NCBI RefSeq assembly: GCF_016735685.1
Contig: NZ_JAERRA010000001.1
Span: 1-64,000, forward strand
DNA: 64,000 nucleotides
Source: Piscinibacter lacus
Lineage (GTDB): Bacteria; Pseudomonadota; Gammaproteobacteria; Burkholderiales; Burkholderiaceae_C
Direction of reading: 5' to 3'
Positions 20,941 through 30,303 of this stretch are shown in pieces. A model generated the notes under the pieces. The model was not told the origin of the DNA and did not search any database. It was given only the letters and a program-made list of their open reading frames with translations. Position 1 is the first letter of the stretch, and each line of letters begins with the position of its first letter. The position numbers and the translations under genes are program-made.

Positions 20941-21513
20941 GTGCCCTGCGTCCCCGTACTGCTGCTGCGCCGCCTGGTCCTGCTGCTGAGCCTGCTGCTG
21001 GCCCTGGCCCCGCTGCGTGCCGAGCCGGAGCTGAGCAGCTTCGAGCTGCGCCGCCAGGACGATGAAGGCCTGCTGCTGAGCTACAGCCTGCGGATGCCGC
21101 TGCCGACGGCGGTGGAGGAGGCCCTGCTCAAGGGCGTGCCGCTGCACTTCCTGACCGAGGTCGAGGTCTACCGCGAGCGCTGGTACTGGCGCGACGAGCG
21201 GGTCGCCCGCCAGAGCCGCGCCTGGCGCCTGGCCTGGCAGCCGCTCAGCCGCCGCTACCGCCTGAGCCTGGGCGGCTTCAGCCAGCAGCATGACCGCCTC
21301 GACGAGGCCCTGGCCGCGGTGCTCGCCGCCTCGCGCTGGCAGATCGTCGAGCCCGGCGTGATCGACGACGGCTCGGCCTACCGGGTCGAGTTCAGCTTCC
21401 AGCTCGACACCTCGCGCCTGCCGCGCCCGCTGCAGTTCAGCGTGGACCGCGCGGACGCCTGGGAGCTGGAGCTGCGGCACCGCGCCCGCCTGCTGCCGCG
21501 CGAATCCCGCTGA
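20941..21513 (+). CDS. DUF4390 exported protein
   Basis: 190 residues with a GTG start and a signal peptide (LLLRRLVLLLSLLLALAPLRA). The mature part matches the pattern of the DUF4390 proteins always found between rsmB and ntrY in Burkholderiales: VEVYRERWYWRDERVA and WRLAWQPLSRRYRLSLGGF are distinctive. Function unknown; the fixed neighbourhood suggests a role in sensing for the NtrYX pair (inference). ntrY follows after 7 bp. Confidence 0.85.
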   Translation: MPCVPVLLLRRLVLLLSLLLALAPLRAEPELSSFELRRQDDEGLLLSYSLRMPLPTAVEEALLKGVPLHFLTEVEVYRERWYWRDERVARQSRAWRLAWQPLSRRYRLSLGGFSQQHDRLDEALAAVLAASRWQIVEPGVIDDGSAYRVEFSFQLDTSRLPRPLQFSVDRADAWELELRHRARLLPRESR

Positions 21514-21520
21514 GGCCGGC

Positions 21521-23791
21521 ATGAACCAGCGCGACGCGCGGGGCCTGCGGATCGTCGCCCTGGTGGCCCTGGCCGGCGCCGGCCTGGTGCTGGCCTCGCT
21601 GCTGGTGGTGGCGACCGACAACCGCACGGTGCATGAGCGCCACTTCCCCTGGCTGCTGGGCGTGAACCTGGCGATCGCGGGCGTGCTGGCGGCCGTCGTC
21701 GTGCTGGCCGGGCTGCGCCTGGTCTCGCGCTTCTGGCACGGCCGCTTCGGCAGCCGGCTGCTGCTGCGGCTGGCGGCGATCTTCGCGCTGGTCGGCGTGG
21801 TGCCGGGGGCGCTGGTCTATGCGGTGAGCTACCAGTTCGTCGCGCGCAGCATCGAGAGCTGGTTCGATGTCTCGGTCGAACGCGCGCTGGAAGCCGGCCT
21901 GGACCTGGGCCGGGTCACGCTGGATGCCGCGCTCAAGGACCTGTCCGACAAGACCCGCCAAGCCGCCGACCGCCTGGCTGATGCGCCCGAGCGCCGCCAG
22001 CCGCTGGCGCTGGAGCGGCTGCGCGAGCAACTGGCGGCGCAGGAGATCGCGCTGCTCGGCCCCGGCGGGCAGGTGCTGGCCAGCGCCGGCGGCAGCGCCT
22101 ATGCCCTGGGCCCGGAGCGGCCGGGCACGGCGCTGTTCCGCAAGGCCCGCGAGATGCGGATCGCCGCCCAGCTCGAAGGCCTGGACGACGAAGGCCTGGG
22201 CGAGCCCGGCAGCCGCCGCGAGGACGGCAGCCCGCGCAGCCCGCCGCGCATCCGCGCCCTGGCCCAGTTGCCGGCCGGCGGCTTTGCGCTGGCGGGGGAG
22301 GAGCGCTGGCTGCTCGTCACGCAGTGGCTGCCGCCGCAGCTTGCGGCCAATGCCCTGGCGGTGCAGGCGGCCTACCGTGAGTACCAGGAACGCGCCCTGG
22401 CGCGCGAGGGCCTGCGCAGCATGTACATCGGCACGCTCACCCTGACCCTGGTGCTGGCGGTGTTCGCCGCGGTGCTGCTGGCCGTGACCTTCGGCAACCG
22501 CCTGGCCAAGCCGCTGCTGCTGCTGGCCGAGGGCGTGCAGCAGGTCGCCCGGGGCGACCTGGGGCCCAAGCCGGTGTTCAGCTCACGCGATGAGCTGGGC
22601 GGCCTGACCCGCTCGTTTGCCGAGATGACGCGCCAGCTTGCCGACGCCCGCGGCCAGGCCGAGGCCAGCACGGCGGCGCTGGACGGCGAGCGCGGCAAGC
22701 TCCAGACCATCCTCGACACCATGAGCGCGGGCGTGGTGGTGTTCGACGCCGAAGGCCGCATCGACACCGTCAACCCCGGCGCCATCCGCATCCTGCGGGC
22801 GCCGCTGGGGGCCTATCAGCATCGCCGGCTCGACGAGCTGCCGACCCTGGCTGCGCTGGCCGCCGCCGTCGAGGACCGCTTCCGCGGCGCGCAGCAGACC
22901 GGCGAGCCGGGCGAACGCTTGCAGTGGCAGGACGCCTTCGAGCTGAGCCCTGCCGCGGGCGCCGGGGCCCATCCCGACGACAGCACCCAGCCCACCGTGC
23001 TGGTGCGCGGCGCCACCCTGCCCGACGGCGCACGGCTGATCGTCTTCGACGACATCACCGAGCTGGTCTCGGCCCAGCGCGCGCAGGCCTGGACCGAGGT
23101 CGCGCGCCGCCTGGCCCATGAAATCAAGAACCCGCTGACGCCGATCCAGCTCTCGGCCGAGCGGCTGGAGCACAAGCTCGGCCCCAAGCTGGCCGAGGCC
23201 GATGCGGCCATGCTCGCGCGTGGCGTCGCCACCATCGTGACCCAGGTGCAGGCGATGAAGCAACTGGTCAATGAATTCCGCGACTACGCCCGCCTGCCGG
23301 CCGCGCGGCTGGCGCCGCTGGACCTCAATGCCCTGGTGCAGGACGTGCTGCAGCTCTATGCCGAGGCCCAGGAGCAGGGCCGGCTGCGCGCCCGGCTGCA
23401 AGCGGACCTGCCGCCGATCGAGGGCGATCCGAGCCAGTTGCGCCAGGTCGTGCACAACCTGGTGCAGAACGCGCTGGATGCGGTCAGCGAGCAGGCCGAC
23501 GGCAGCGTCGAGATCCGCAGCGAAGGCCGGCGCGATGCCGAGGGCCGCTGGCAGGGCCTGCGGCTGGTGGTCGAGGACAATGGACCCGGATTTGCCGAGG
23601 GCGTGCTTCAGCGCGCCTTCGAACCCTATGTGACGACCAAGGCCAAGGGCACCGGCCTCGGGCTGGCGGTCGTCAAGAAGATCTGCGACGAGCACGGGGC
23701 CCGCATCCGACTTGGCCCGCGCGATCCGGACGGGGCCACCCCCCGACCGGGCGCACGGGTTTCGATATCATTTTCCAAGTGGGTGGCCTGA
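21521..23791 (+). CDS. ntrY: NtrY-like sensor histidine kinase
   Basis: 756 residues. Three N-terminal membrane segments (about 12-35, 43-67, 75-108) and a fourth near residue 305-325 enclose a periplasmic loop. A HAMP domain (NRLAKPLLLLAEGVQQVARGD), a PAS-like domain (GVVVFDAEGRIDTVNPGA) and the kinase core follow. The phosphorylated His533 is in ARRLAHEIKNPLTPIQLS, and the ATPase domain has VVHNLVQNALDAV, DNGPGF and GTGLGLAVVKKI. NtrY proteins respond to redox or nitrogen state and phosphorylate NtrX. Its partner regulator follows after 52 bp. Confidence 0.95.
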   Translation: MNQRDARGLRIVALVALAGAGLVLASLLVVATDNRTVHERHFPWLLGVNLAIAGVLAAVVVLAGLRLVSRFWHGRFGSRLLLRLAAIFALVGVVPGALVYAVSYQFVARSIESWFDVSVERALEAGLDLGRVTLDAALKDLSDKTRQAADRLADAPERRQPLALERLREQLAAQEIALLGPGGQVLASAGGSAYALGPERPGTALFRKAREMRIAAQLEGLDDEGLGEPGSRREDGSPRSPPRIRALAQLPAGGFALAGEERWLLVTQWLPPQLAANALAVQAAYREYQERALAREGLRSMYIGTLTLTLVLAVFAAVLLAVTFGNRLAKPLLLLAEGVQQVARGDLGPKPVFSSRDELGGLTRSFAEMTRQLADARGQAEASTAALDGERGKLQTILDTMSAGVVVFDAEGRIDTVNPGAIRILRAPLGAYQHRRLDELPTLAALAAAVEDRFRGAQQTGEPGERLQWQDAFELSPAAGAGAHPDDSTQPTVLVRGATLPDGARLIVFDDITELVSAQRAQAWTEVARRLAHEIKNPLTPIQLSAERLEHKLGPKLAEADAAMLARGVATIVTQVQAMKQLVNEFRDYARLPAARLAPLDLNALVQDVLQLYAEAQEQGRLRARLQADLPPIEGDPSQLRQVVHNLVQNALDAVSEQADGSVEIRSEGRRDAEGRWQGLRLVVEDNGPGFAEGVLQRAFEPYVTTKAKGTGLGLAVVKKICDEHGARIRLGPRDPDGATPRPGARVSISFSKWVA

Positions 23792-23843
23792 GCAGGCCGC
23801 CCGGCGACCGCGCCCCTTGCGCGGTCGTGCGCTGACCGATTCC

Positions 23844-24551
23844 ATGGCCACCATTCTTGTAGTCGACGACGAACTGGGCATCCGTGCCCTGCTCTCGGAA
23901 ATCCTCACCGACGAGGGCCACACGGTCGAACTCGCGGAGAACGCCCAACAGGCCCGAGCCGGACGGGAGCGGGTTCGGCCCGACCTCGTGCTGCTCGACA
24001 TCTGGATGCCCGATGTCGACGGCATCACCCTGCTCAAGGAGTGGGGCGCGAACGGCCAGCTCACCATGCCCGTGATCATGATGAGCGGCCACGGCACCAT
24101 CGACACCGCGGTCGAGGCCGTCAAGCTCGGCGCCATGGCCTTCCTCGAAAAGCCCATCACCCTGCAGAAGCTGCTGCGTGCGGTGGAGCAGGGCCTGGCC
24201 CGGCCACAGGCCCGCGGCGCCGAGGACCCGTCCGGCACCGAGGCGCCGCGCACGAGCAGCGAGCCGCCCAGCGCCGCGCAAGCGATGCCGGCAACGAGCA
24301 CGCCGGTCGAGGCCGCGCCGCCCGCTGGCCCGAACAGCCGTCCTGCGACGCAGAGCTTCGAACTCGACCGCCCGCTGCGCGAAGCCCGCGACGCCTTCGA
24401 GAAGGCCTACTTCGAGTTCCACCTCGCCCGCGAGAACGGCAGCATGACCCGCGTGGCCGAGAAGACCGGGCTGGAGCGCACCCACCTCTACCGCAAGCTC
24501 AAGCAGCTCGGTGTCGACCTGAACCGCAGCCGCAAGAACCTCGTCGGCTGA
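23844..24551 (+). CDS. NtrX-like response regulator lacking the AAA+ domain
   Basis: 235 residues. Receiver domain (residues 1-120) with VVDDE at the start, phospho-acceptor Asp52 in LVLLDIWMPDVDG, and MMSGHGTID. A Pro/Ala-rich linker of about 60 residues leads to a Fis-type helix-turn-helix at the C-terminus (MTRVAEKTGLERTHLYRKLKQLG). The sigma-54-activating AAA+ module of classical NtrX (GAFTGA motif) is completely absent, so this protein cannot activate sigma-54 and should act as a direct DNA binder or repressor. The shorter form is encoded intact, not truncated by a frameshift. Confidence 0.93.
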   Translation: MATILVVDDELGIRALLSEILTDEGHTVELAENAQQARAGRERVRPDLVLLDIWMPDVDGITLLKEWGANGQLTMPVIMMSGHGTIDTAVEAVKLGAMAFLEKPITLQKLLRAVEQGLARPQARGAEDPSGTEAPRTSSEPPSAAQAMPATSTPVEAAPPAGPNSRPATQSFELDRPLREARDAFEKAYFEFHLARENGSMTRVAEKTGLERTHLYRKLKQLGVDLNRSRKNLVG

Positions 24552-24597
24552 GCGCGACAGTCGGGCTCGCGGCGCCTGCTACACTCCCGTCTTTCTT

Positions 24598-24673
24598 GGC
24601 TCGGTAGCTCAGTTGGTAGAGCAGCGGATTGAAAATCCGCGTGTCGGTGGTTCGATTCCGCCCCGAGCCACCA
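24598..24673 (+). tRNA. tRNA-Phe (GAA)
   Basis: 76 nt with CCA encoded. The acceptor stem GGCTCGG pairs with CCGAGCC. The anticodon arm GCGGA TTGAAAA TCCGC gives anticodon GAA. The D arm is AGCTCAGTTGGTAGAGC and the T arm is GTCGG TGGTTCGATT CCGCC-like. A -10-like TACACT at 24580-24585 lies the right distance upstream for its own promoter. Confidence 0.97.
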
Positions 24674-24680
24674 AGACATG

Positions 24681-24713
24681 ACGCCCCAGCATCGCAAGAT
24701 GCTGGGGCGTTTC
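24681..24713 (+). terminator. Hairpin terminator after tRNA-Phe
   Basis: ACGCCCCAGCATC GCAA GATGCTGGGGCGT (24681-24710) is a perfect 13-bp stem with a GCAA tetraloop, followed by TT. It lies between the tRNA and the convergent rlmI-like gene, so it can end transcription from both sides even though the U-tract is short. Confidence 0.8.
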
Positions 24714-24740
24714 GCATGGGGCACCCGCCCGGCCCGCCGC

Positions 24741-25946
24741 TCAGCCCTTCACGACGATGGCCAGGCCCTTGAGGTACTCGCCTTCGGGGAATGCCACCGT
24801 CGTCGGGTGATCCGGCGCGGCTTCGAGGCGGGCGAGCAGGTGGCCGTCGACCTGGGCGTCGATGCCGGCGCCGGCGACGATCTTGTGGAAGAGGTCGGCA
24901 TTGACGCCGCCCGAGCAACTGAAGCTCAGCAGCAGGCCGCCGGGGCTGAGCAGCTTGAAGGCCAGGCGGTTGATGTCCTTGTAGGCGCGCGCGGCACGCT
25001 CGGCATGGGCGGCGCTGGGGGCGAACTTGGGCGGATCGAGCACGATGGCGTCGAAGCGGCGGCCGTCCTTGAGGAGCTGGCGCAGCGTGGCGTTCACATC
25101 GGCGTCAAGCGTGCGGTGCGCGGCCGGGTCGTAGCCGAAGGCGGCGGCATTGCGCTCGACATGGGCCTGCGCCCGCGCCAGGGCCGGGCCGGAGGAATCG
25201 ACGCTGCTCACCTCGCTGGCCCCGCCCGCGAGCGCGGCCACGCTGAAGCCGCCGGTGTAGCTGTAGCAGTTCAGCACGCGCTTCGCGCCGAACTGGCGGA
25301 CCCAGGCGGCAAAGCGGCCGCGGTTGTCGCGCTGGTCTAGGTAGTAGCCGGTCTTGTGGCCGTGGGCGATGTCGACCTGCAACTGCCAGCCGTGTTCGTC
25401 GATCGTGCGTTCGGCCGGGGCCTCGCCCTCGGCGCCCTGCAGCCAGCCGGTCTTGACGGCCAGGCCTTCGAGCTGGCGCACGCTGGAATCGGAGCGTTCG
25501 TAGACCCGCGTGCAGCCGGTTTCGGCGACGAGTGCGGCGACGATGACGGGCTTCCAGCGTTCGATGCCGGCCGCCAAGCACTGCACACTGAGGGTGTCGT
25601 CGTAGCGGTCGACGATCAGGCCGGGCAGTCCGTCGGCCTCGCCGTGGATCAGGCGCTGGCCCTTGCTGGCGATCGCCAGGCGCTGGCGGTAGCGCAGCGC
25701 GGCGGCGATGCGGCGCTGGAACAGGGCCTCGTCGACACGCTCATGCTCGTCGAAGCTCCAGATCCGCACGCGGATCTGCGAGCGCGGGCTGAAGGCACCC
25801 CAGCCGAGGAAGCTGCCGTCGGCGGCCTCCACGCGCACCGTCTCGCCGGTGTCGCCGCCGCCTTTGTCGATGGAGCCCTGGAACACCCAGGGGTGGCGGC
25901 GCTGCAGCGAGCGCTCCTTGCCTTCACGGAGTCGGACAGTCTTCAT
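24741..25946 (-). CDS. rlmI: Class I SAM-dependent rRNA methyltransferase, RlmI (m5C1962 of 23S rRNA) type
   Basis: 401 residues. An N-terminal PUA domain (KERSLQRRHPWVFQGSI) is followed by a central EEHEE-like part (GEADGLPGLIVDRYDDTL) and a Rossmann methyltransferase domain with HKTGYYLDQRDNR, RVLNCYSYTGGFSVAAL (SAM loop), VLDPPKFAPS and LLSFSCSGGV. This is the layout of RlmI. Related PUA methyltransferases modify other positions, so the exact target base is inferred. xerC ends 63 bp upstream of this start. Confidence 0.88.
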   Translation of the reverse strand: MKTVRLREGKERSLQRRHPWVFQGSIDKGGGDTGETVRVEAADGSFLGWGAFSPRSQIRVRIWSFDEHERVDEALFQRRIAAALRYRQRLAIASKGQRLIHGEADGLPGLIVDRYDDTLSVQCLAAGIERWKPVIVAALVAETGCTRVYERSDSSVRQLEGLAVKTGWLQGAEGEAPAERTIDEHGWQLQVDIAHGHKTGYYLDQRDNRGRFAAWVRQFGAKRVLNCYSYTGGFSVAALAGGASEVSSVDSSGPALARAQAHVERNAAAFGYDPAAHRTLDADVNATLRQLLKDGRRFDAIVLDPPKFAPSAAHAERAARAYKDINRLAFKLLSPGGLLLSFSCSGGVNADLFHKIVAGAGIDAQVDGHLLARLEAAPDHPTTVAFPEGEYLKGLAIVVKG

Positions 25947-26009
25947 CCGGCGATTGTCCCCGGGCTGGGATGCGGCAGGCCGCAGTCCGGCGCAAGCGCG
26001 CCACGCCGC

Positions 26010-26990
26010 TCAGGCGGGATCGTCCGGCTTGCGCCGGGCGCGCGGGTGGGCCGCGTCGTAGGCCTTGGCCAGATGCTGCCAGTCGAGCCGGGTGTAGACC
26101 TGGGTGGTGGCGATGCTGGCATGGCCGAGCAGCTCCTGCACGCCGCGCAGTTCGCCGCTGGACTGCAGCAGGTGCGAGGCATAGCTGTGCCGCAGCATGT
26201 GCGGATGCACCGGCTGCGGCAGGCCGGCGCGGGCCGCGCGCTCGCGCAGGCGGCTGCGGACCTGCGAGGGGCTCAGCCGCCGGCCGCTGCGGTTGAGCAG
26301 CAGGGCCGGCTGATCGGGTGAGGCCAGGGCCGGGCGCTGCGCGAGCCAGTCGACCAGCGCGTCCAGCGCGGCCCGGCCGACCGGCAGGCTGCGGCGCTTG
26401 CGGCCCTTGCCGAGCACATGGGCCTCGGCGGCACTGCGGTCGATCCAGCCCTGGGCCTGCGGACCGGCGTGCACGTCCAGGCTGCAAAGCTCGGCCACGC
26501 GCAGGCCGCAGCCGTAGAGCAGCTCGACGATGCAGCGGTCGCGCGCTTCCAGCCGCGGGTCGGCGGGCTCGGCCACGCGATGCTCGGCCAGGGCCACGGC
26601 TTCCTCCACCGACAAGGCCTTGGGCAGCAGCCGCGGGGCCTTGGGCGCCCGCAGGCCGTCGGCCGGATTGGCGCGCAGGCCGTGGCGCTGGCCCAGCCAG
26701 CGGTAGTAGCCGCGCCAGGCCGACAGCATCTGCGCCAGGCTGCGCGGGGCCAGGCCCTCGCCATGCAGGCGCGCGGCCCAGCGGCGCAGGGCGCTGGTCT
26801 GGACTTCGGGCAGGGCCAGGCCCTCGGCCGCGGCGCAGTCGGCCAGGCGCTGCAGCGCGGCGGTGTAGGCGCGCAGGCTGGCGGGGGCGAGGCGGCGCTC
26901 GACGCGCAGGTGCTCCAGGTGGGCGGCCGGGCTGCCGGCTTCGGGCCGGGCGGGGTCCGTGTCGGGGCCGGCCATGCCCGCCGGCCTCAC
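26010..26990 (-). CDS. xerC: Tyrosine recombinase XerC
   Basis: 326 residues from GTG 26990; ATG 26975 would remove five residues. The GTG overlaps the stop codon of the DUF484 gene (GTGA). N-terminal core-binding domain (SLRAYTAALQRLADC). Catalytic residues are visible: Arg in YGCGLRVAELCSLD, Lys in GKGRKRRSLPV, HMLRHSYASHLL, His in LLGHASIATTQ and Tyr in VYTRLDW. With XerD it resolves chromosome dimers at dif. The dapF-DUF484-xerC order is a standard proteobacterial cluster, which separates it from phage integrases. Confidence 0.95.
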   Translation of the reverse strand: MRPAGMAGPDTDPARPEAGSPAAHLEHLRVERRLAPASLRAYTAALQRLADCAAAEGLALPEVQTSALRRWAARLHGEGLAPRSLAQMLSAWRGYYRWLGQRHGLRANPADGLRAPKAPRLLPKALSVEEAVALAEHRVAEPADPRLEARDRCIVELLYGCGLRVAELCSLDVHAGPQAQGWIDRSAAEAHVLGKGRKRRSLPVGRAALDALVDWLAQRPALASPDQPALLLNRSGRRLSPSQVRSRLRERAARAGLPQPVHPHMLRHSYASHLLQSSGELRGVQELLGHASIATTQVYTRLDWQHLAKAYDAAHPRARRKPDDPA

Positions 26991-27658
26991 TGCGGCAGCA
27001 GGCGGACGAGGCCGGCGCTGGCCAGCTCGCCGATGCGCATCAGGAACTCGGTGCCCATGTCGGCGCGGAAGCGCGTCGGGTCGGGCGAGCCCAGCACCAG
27101 CAGGCCGAAGGCGGCCGAGGCGGTGCCATGGCGCAGCGGCACCAGGGCCAGCGAGGCCGGCGCATCGCTCAGCCAGGCGGCGGCGTCGAAACCGGCATTC
27201 GGCCCGCAGTAGGGCAGGCTGAGGCCGGTGGTGAAGCTGCGCAGTTCCTCGGTGACCGGCTGGGCGCCGTCGGCCTCGGCCGGCAGTTCGGCCGGGCCCC
27301 AGACGCGGATGGCCGCCTGCGGGATCAGGAACTCGCGTTGCAGGCCCTGCACCAGCACGCCCGGCAGGGCCTGCGGATCGCGCGTCAGCATCAGCTCGCG
27401 GGTCCAGCGATGCAGGCGGTCGGCGATGGCGACGTTCTCCTGGCCGTGGCGGATCATCTCGATCAGCCGCAGCTCCAGGCCGCGAATCTTCTCGCGCAGC
27501 ATCTCCATCTGCCGCTCCTGCAGCGAGACGGCGCGCGTACCGTGCGGGCTGCGCAACTGCACCTGGCCGAGCAGCTCGGCATGGCGCTCGAAGAAGCCTG
27601 GCGTCTGAAGCAGGTAGTTCGCGATGTCGTCTTCGGTGATGCCCTGAATGCTGCTCAC
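26987..27658 (-). CDS. DUF484 family protein (GAF-like)
   Basis: 223 residues with GTG start. [27 protein letters not shown] is the classic DUF484 start, followed by a coiled-coil-like stretch ([22 protein letters not shown]) and a GAF-like domain ending in [17 protein letters not shown]. Function is unknown but it always sits between dapF and xerC. Both junctions are 4-bp overlaps: its GTG overlaps the dapF stop, and its stop overlaps the xerC GTG. Confidence 0.9.
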   Translation of the reverse strand: MSSIQGITEDDIANYLLQTPGFFERHAELLGQVQLRSPHGTRAVSLQERQMEMLREKIRGLELRLIEMIRHGQENVAIADRLHRWTRELMLTRDPQALPGVLVQGLQREFLIPQAAIRVWGPAELPAEADGAQPVTEELRSFTTGLSLPYCGPNAGFDAAAWLSDAPASLALVPLRHGTASAAFGLLVLGSPDPTRFRADMGTEFLMRIGELASAGLVRLLPQ

Positions 27659-28518
27659 AGCGTGATCTCTCCTTCGAAGACGGTTTCGGCCGGGCCGGTC
27701 ATGGCGACCGAGGCCTCGCCCCCGGGCCAGGCGATGGTCAGCAGGCCGCCGCGGGTTTCCACATCGACCTGGGGATCGAGCCGGCCGGCCAGGATGCCGG
27801 CGACCACGGCCGCGCAGGCGCCGGTGCCGCAGGCCAGGGTCTCGCCGGCATCGCGCTCGAAAACGCGCAGCCTCACATGACCCCGGTCGACGATCTGCAG
27901 GAAGCCGGCATTGACCTTGCGCGGAAAGCGCGCATGGGCCTCGATGGCCGGGCCGAGGGTCTCGACCGGGGCGCGGTCGACGTCGTCGCAGCCGATCGCG
28001 GCGAGGTCCAGCACCGCATGCGGATTGCCCATCGACAGCACCGCCAGCGGCAGCGTGCGGCCGAGCACCTCGACCGGCCACTGCTGCGCGAAGGCCAGCG
28101 GCCGCAGGCCGCTGGCATCGAAGGGCACGCGGGCGGCTTCAAGCACCGGCCGGTTCATGTCGACGGTGACGCGGCCGTCGGCTTGCAGCTTCAGCACGAG
28201 CTGGTTGTTGACGGTCTCGACGACGATGGTGTCGCGCTCGATCAGGCCGCGGTCGCGCACATAGCGGGCGAAGCAGCGGGCGCCGTTGCCGCAGTGCTCG
28301 ACCTCCTCGCCGGAGGCGCCGTTGAAGATGCGGTAGCGGAAGTCGACCCCGGGCGTCGCGCTGCGCTCGACGATCAGCAACTGGTCGGCGCCGACGCCGA
28401 AGCGGCGATCGCCAAGCCGGCGCATCTGGCCGGCATCGAGGGCCAGCGGGGCGGCGGTGGCATCGAGCACGACGAAGTCGTTGCCGGCCCCCTGCATCTT
28501 GGTGAAGCGGAGTCGCAT
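27655..28518 (-). CDS. dapF: Diaminopimelate epimerase
   Basis: 287 residues. Converts LL- to meso-diaminopimelate for peptidoglycan and lysine. The start [18 protein letters not shown] is diagnostic; the two catalytic Cys lie in [15 protein letters not shown] and [16 protein letters not shown]. The lpxL-like gene upstream on the same strand ends 7 bp before this start. Confidence 0.98.
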   Translation of the reverse strand: MRLRFTKMQGAGNDFVVLDATAAPLALDAGQMRRLGDRRFGVGADQLLIVERSATPGVDFRYRIFNGASGEEVEHCGNGARCFARYVRDRGLIERDTIVVETVNNQLVLKLQADGRVTVDMNRPVLEAARVPFDASGLRPLAFAQQWPVEVLGRTLPLAVLSMGNPHAVLDLAAIGCDDVDRAPVETLGPAIEAHARFPRKVNAGFLQIVDRGHVRLRVFERDAGETLACGTGACAAVVAGILAGRLDPQVDVETRGGLLTIAWPGGEASVAMTGPAETVFEGEITL

Positions 28519-28525
28519 CGCCCGA

Positions 28526-29440
28526 TTATCCGGGCCCGGCCCCGTAGAGCTTGGGCTCGCCCGGCGGCCGGGTCTTGAAGCGCTTGTGCACCCACAGGTA
28601 CTGCGCGGGGTTCTCGCGGATGCGGTCCTCGATCCAGCGGTTCATGCGCGCGGCATCGGCCTCGGCATCCTCGCTGCCGAAGCCTTCGAGCGGCGGGTGG
28701 TAGCGCACCCGCCAGCCCTGGCCGCGCGGCAGCATCTCGGCCACCACCGGCTGCACCGCCATGTCCATCAGCCGCGCCATGCGCGAAGGCGCCAGCAGCG
28801 TGGCCGCCGGCACGCCGAAGAAGGGCAGGAAGGCGGCATCCTTGGCGCCGAAGTCCATGTCGGGCAAGTTGAAGAAGACCGCGCCGCGCTTGACCTCGCG
28901 CAGCAGCGGCTTGGCCGTCTCCTGCCGGGCGAAGAGCTTGAGCGGGCCGAAGCGCAGGCGGCCGCGGCGCATCGCGGCATCGAAGACCGGATCGCTCTGG
29001 CGCTGGTAGATCGAAGCCCCGGGCCGCTTGACGTGCATCAGCGAGGCCGCGCCGGCCACATCGAGCGCAAGGAAGTGCGGCGCCAGCAGCATCCAGGCGC
29101 GCTCGGGATGGGCATCGGCCGCGCCGACCGCGCCCTCGATGCGGATCAGCCGCCGCAGCCGCGCCGGCGAGGCATGCCACAGCACGCCGCGCTCCAGCAG
29201 GCTCTGGCCCAGCCAGGCAAAGTGCTCGCGGGCCAGGGCGCGGCGCCGGTCGGCCGCCATCTCGGGAAAGCAGAGTTGCAGATTGCGCAGCGCGATGCGC
29301 CGCCGCGAGCCCGCCAGACGCCACAGCAGCGCGCCCAGGCCACGCCCCAGCGCCGCCAGCAGCGGCAGCGGCAGCCCGTGCAGCAGCCACAGCAGGCCCA
29401 GCAGCGCGCGGCTGCCCAGCTTCGCCAAGCCGGCGCTCAT
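28526..29440 (-). CDS. Lysophospholipid / lipid A acyltransferase (LpxL/HtrB family), second copy
   Basis: 304 residues. N-terminal membrane anchor ([22 protein letters not shown]), then the acyltransferase site [13 protein letters not shown] (HX4D) and [10 protein letters not shown] and [19 protein letters not shown] near the end, the last being a strong HtrB/LpxL signature. Adds a secondary fatty acid to lipid A at the inner membrane. Its ATG overlaps the stop of the next upstream gene, another LpxL-type enzyme, so the two are translated together and probably act in order. Confidence 0.9.
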   Translation of the reverse strand: MSAGLAKLGSRALLGLLWLLHGLPLPLLAALGRGLGALLWRLAGSRRRIALRNLQLCFPEMAADRRRALAREHFAWLGQSLLERGVLWHASPARLRRLIRIEGAVGAADAHPERAWMLLAPHFLALDVAGAASLMHVKRPGASIYQRQSDPVFDAAMRRGRLRFGPLKLFARQETAKPLLREVKRGAVFFNLPDMDFGAKDAAFLPFFGVPAATLLAPSRMARLMDMAVQPVVAEMLPRGQGWRVRYHPPLEGFGSEDAEADAARMNRWIEDRIRENPAQYLWVHKRFKTRPPGEPKLYGAGPG

Positions 29441-30303
29441 GCCGCGGGGCCGCTGCGCGGCGCCTTGTAGCGGGCGTAGGCCCAGAGGTATTGCTCGGGG
29501 CACAAGCGGATCAGGCCTTCCATCGCGCGGTTGATCGCGGTGGCGGCCTCGACCGGCTCGTCGGGCAGGGCTTCGGGCATCGGGCTCACCCGCACACGGT
29601 AACCGGCGCCGCGTGGCAGGCGCTCGCCCCAGACCAGCAGCAGCGCGCAGCCGGTCTGCTGCACCAGGCGTGCGGCCAGGGTCATCGTGTAGGCCGGCCG
29701 GCCGAAGAAGGGCGCCCAGACGCCCAGGCCCTCGGGCGGCACCTGGTCGGGCAGCAGGCCGACGACCTCGCCGCGGCGCAGCGCACGGATCATCTGCCGC
29801 ACGCCGGCCAGGGTGGCGGGCGCCGCATCCAGGCCGGGCCGGCGGCGCGAGGATTCGACGATCTCGCGCAGCCAGGGCTTGCGCGCGGGGCGATAGAGCA
29901 CGGTCATCAGGCCCCGGCCGGCGCCATAGCGCGCGGCGTAGGACTGGCCGATGGCCTCGAAGCAGCCCAGGTGCGGGGTCAGCATGAGCAGGCCGCGGCC
30001 CGCGGCCTGGGCCTGCTCGATCAGCTCGCCGCCCTGCCATTGCACGGGCATGGGCAGCGGCGCATCCAGCGGCCGGGCCCACAAGGGGGGCAGCTCGGCC
30101 AGCATGCGCCCGGCTGAGGGGATGGCGGCCCGGGCCTGGGACTTGCTCAGCCCTGCCTGGGCCGCATGCCTGTCAAAGCGGCGCCGATAGGACGGCGACA
30201 GGAGGTAGACCGCCCAGCCCAGACCGCCCCCGAGAAAATGCAGAAGCCCGAGCGGCCAGCCCGCCAGGCCACGCATGCAAACGGAGAGGAAACGGCTGAA
30301 CAC
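29437..30303 (-). CDS. Lipid A biosynthesis acyltransferase (LpxL/HtrB family), first copy
   Basis: 288 residues. Membrane-anchored start (CMRGLAGWPLGLLHFLGGGLGW), active-site LMLTPHLGCFEAIGQSY (HX4E), VGLLPDQVPPEGLGVWAPFFGRPAY and the closing LCPEQYLWAYARYKAPR. Sequence differs clearly from its partner, so this is an old duplication with separate roles. Divergent from metK across a 168-bp gap. Placement of a pair of acyltransferase genes beside metK is conserved in Burkholderiales. Confidence 0.92.
   Translation of the reverse strand: MFSRFLSVCMRGLAGWPLGLLHFLGGGLGWAVYLLSPSYRRRFDRHAAQAGLSKSQARAAIPSAGRMLAELPPLWARPLDAPLPMPVQWQGGELIEQAQAAGRGLLMLTPHLGCFEAIGQSYAARYGAGRGLMTVLYRPARKPWLREIVESSRRRPGLDAAPATLAGVRQMIRALRRGEVVGLLPDQVPPEGLGVWAPFFGRPAYTMTLAARLVQQTGCALLLVWGERLPRGAGYRVRVSPMPEALPDEPVEAATAINRAMEGLIRLCPEQYLWAYARYKAPRSGPAA

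Noticed and set aside
24598..24740. tRNA-Phe next to a hairpin as a possible integration site
   Set aside because: I found no tyrosine integrase or direct repeat of the tRNA 3' end nearby; xerC is the housekeeping recombinase in its usual dapF cluster.
26010..26990. Tyrosine recombinase gene as a sign of a mobile element
   Set aside because: The gene sits in the conserved dapF-DUF484-xerC cluster and has normal composition, so it is chromosomal XerC.
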